Of a DNA stretch of 60,000 nucleotides, positions 59,571-60,000 are shown piece after piece. The stretch's first letter is position 1; the number at the start of each line of letters is the position of its first letter. The translations under genes were made by a program, and so were the position numbers. The notes under the pieces are model-generated. The model worked only from the letters and a program-made list of their open reading frames with translations. It searched no databases and was not told where the DNA came from. This stretch comes from Acanthaster planci (taxonomy: Eukaryota > Echinodermata > Asteroidea > Valvatida > Acanthasteridae), in the NCBI RefSeq assembly GCF_001949145.1, contig NW_019091358.1, forward strand, positions 1,810,240 through 1,870,239, in the 5' to 3' direction.

Positions 59571-60000
59571 GTATAAGCACAGAAGAACACCTTCCATTGA
59601 ACTTTACCCATTTGAGATGTATTTTACAACGATTAAAACGCAAAGGTTAACAACAAACGTTCGTGGGCTAAAGGTAGAACTCCAAACCCAGCGCACAATC
59701 GAGTACTGTTCCCATGTTGCTGTCAACAGCAAGTGAAAAGGGCTGGACACAATACTTCTATTCAAATGGCCAGGTTTGTAATATCATAAATAATTCTGTT
59801 ATGTACATGTATACACACACAGTTTCTGTACATGTAACAGATAATGCAATGCTACCGCACAGGATTCTGCGTGTGACCAGTATTTGACCCCAGTGAGTCC
59901 ACGGTGAATGACCTCGCTGTAGTCCAGAATATTCTAGTTGTACGTTCCGGAAGTTTCTTGTAAGATTACGTTATTTTCAGTTGGCTAGACTATGCTCTGG

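Overview
The window is eukaryotic nuclear DNA from an animal, most likely a marine invertebrate deuterostome such as an echinoderm or hemichordate. That placement is an inference. It rests on intron-containing genes of animal families (SYT15-like, DHDH, SLC16), a tandem family of intronless rhodopsin-type GPCRs, many SINE, LINE and TIR elements, and many TAGGCCTA and TACATGTA palindromes. The DNA is AT-rich with long non-coding stretches. There is no operon structure, no CRISPR array, and no rRNA or tRNA gene that I can support. One assembly gap lies at 52045-52493.

Layout. (1) 3.0-17.6 kb is a minus-strand cluster of related class A GPCRs: two intact single-exon genes (7507-8502 and 16580-17536) and two decayed copies (about 4640-5040 and 3055-3170). 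A LINE 3' end sits just beside the last gene. (2) 18.2-23.8 kb, plus strand: a five-exon SYT15-like synaptotagmin of 548 residues. Its 19-base first coding exon carries a TISU/YY1-like start codon, and its two C2 domains lack the usual calcium ligands. (3) 28.3-34.6 kb, plus strand: a seven-exon dihydrodiol dehydrogenase (DHDH, Gfo/Idh/MocA fold) of 348 residues with all intron phases consistent. (4) 36.5-40.6 kb, minus strand: a decayed SLC16 (monocarboxylate transporter) copy whose intron region contains repeat-rich DNA. (5) 41.3-46.1 kb: an old tandem duplication, one copy of which is split by a 1.76 kb Tc1/mariner element with about 250-base inverted repeats. (6) 47-51.3 kb: a fold-back MITE, two tRNA-derived SINEs and a Tc1-type MITE. 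(7) 52.0-52.6 kb: the gap, beside a degenerate CCAAACCCAA-type repeat. (8) 53.1-55.6 kb, minus strand: an intact four-exon SLC16 gene of 436 residues, paralogous to the decayed copy. (9) 56-60 kb: repeat-rich non-coding DNA with fold-back and tandem repeats.

The genes do not form one pathway: sensory/orphan receptors, a membrane-trafficking C2 protein, a cytosolic NADP(H) oxidoreductase and plasma-membrane transporters are simply neighbours. The recurring theme is local gene duplication followed by decay, seen in both the GPCR and the SLC16 families. I built the gene models by hand from splice-site consensus, reading-frame phase and recall of family sequence patterns; no alignment or database search was run.
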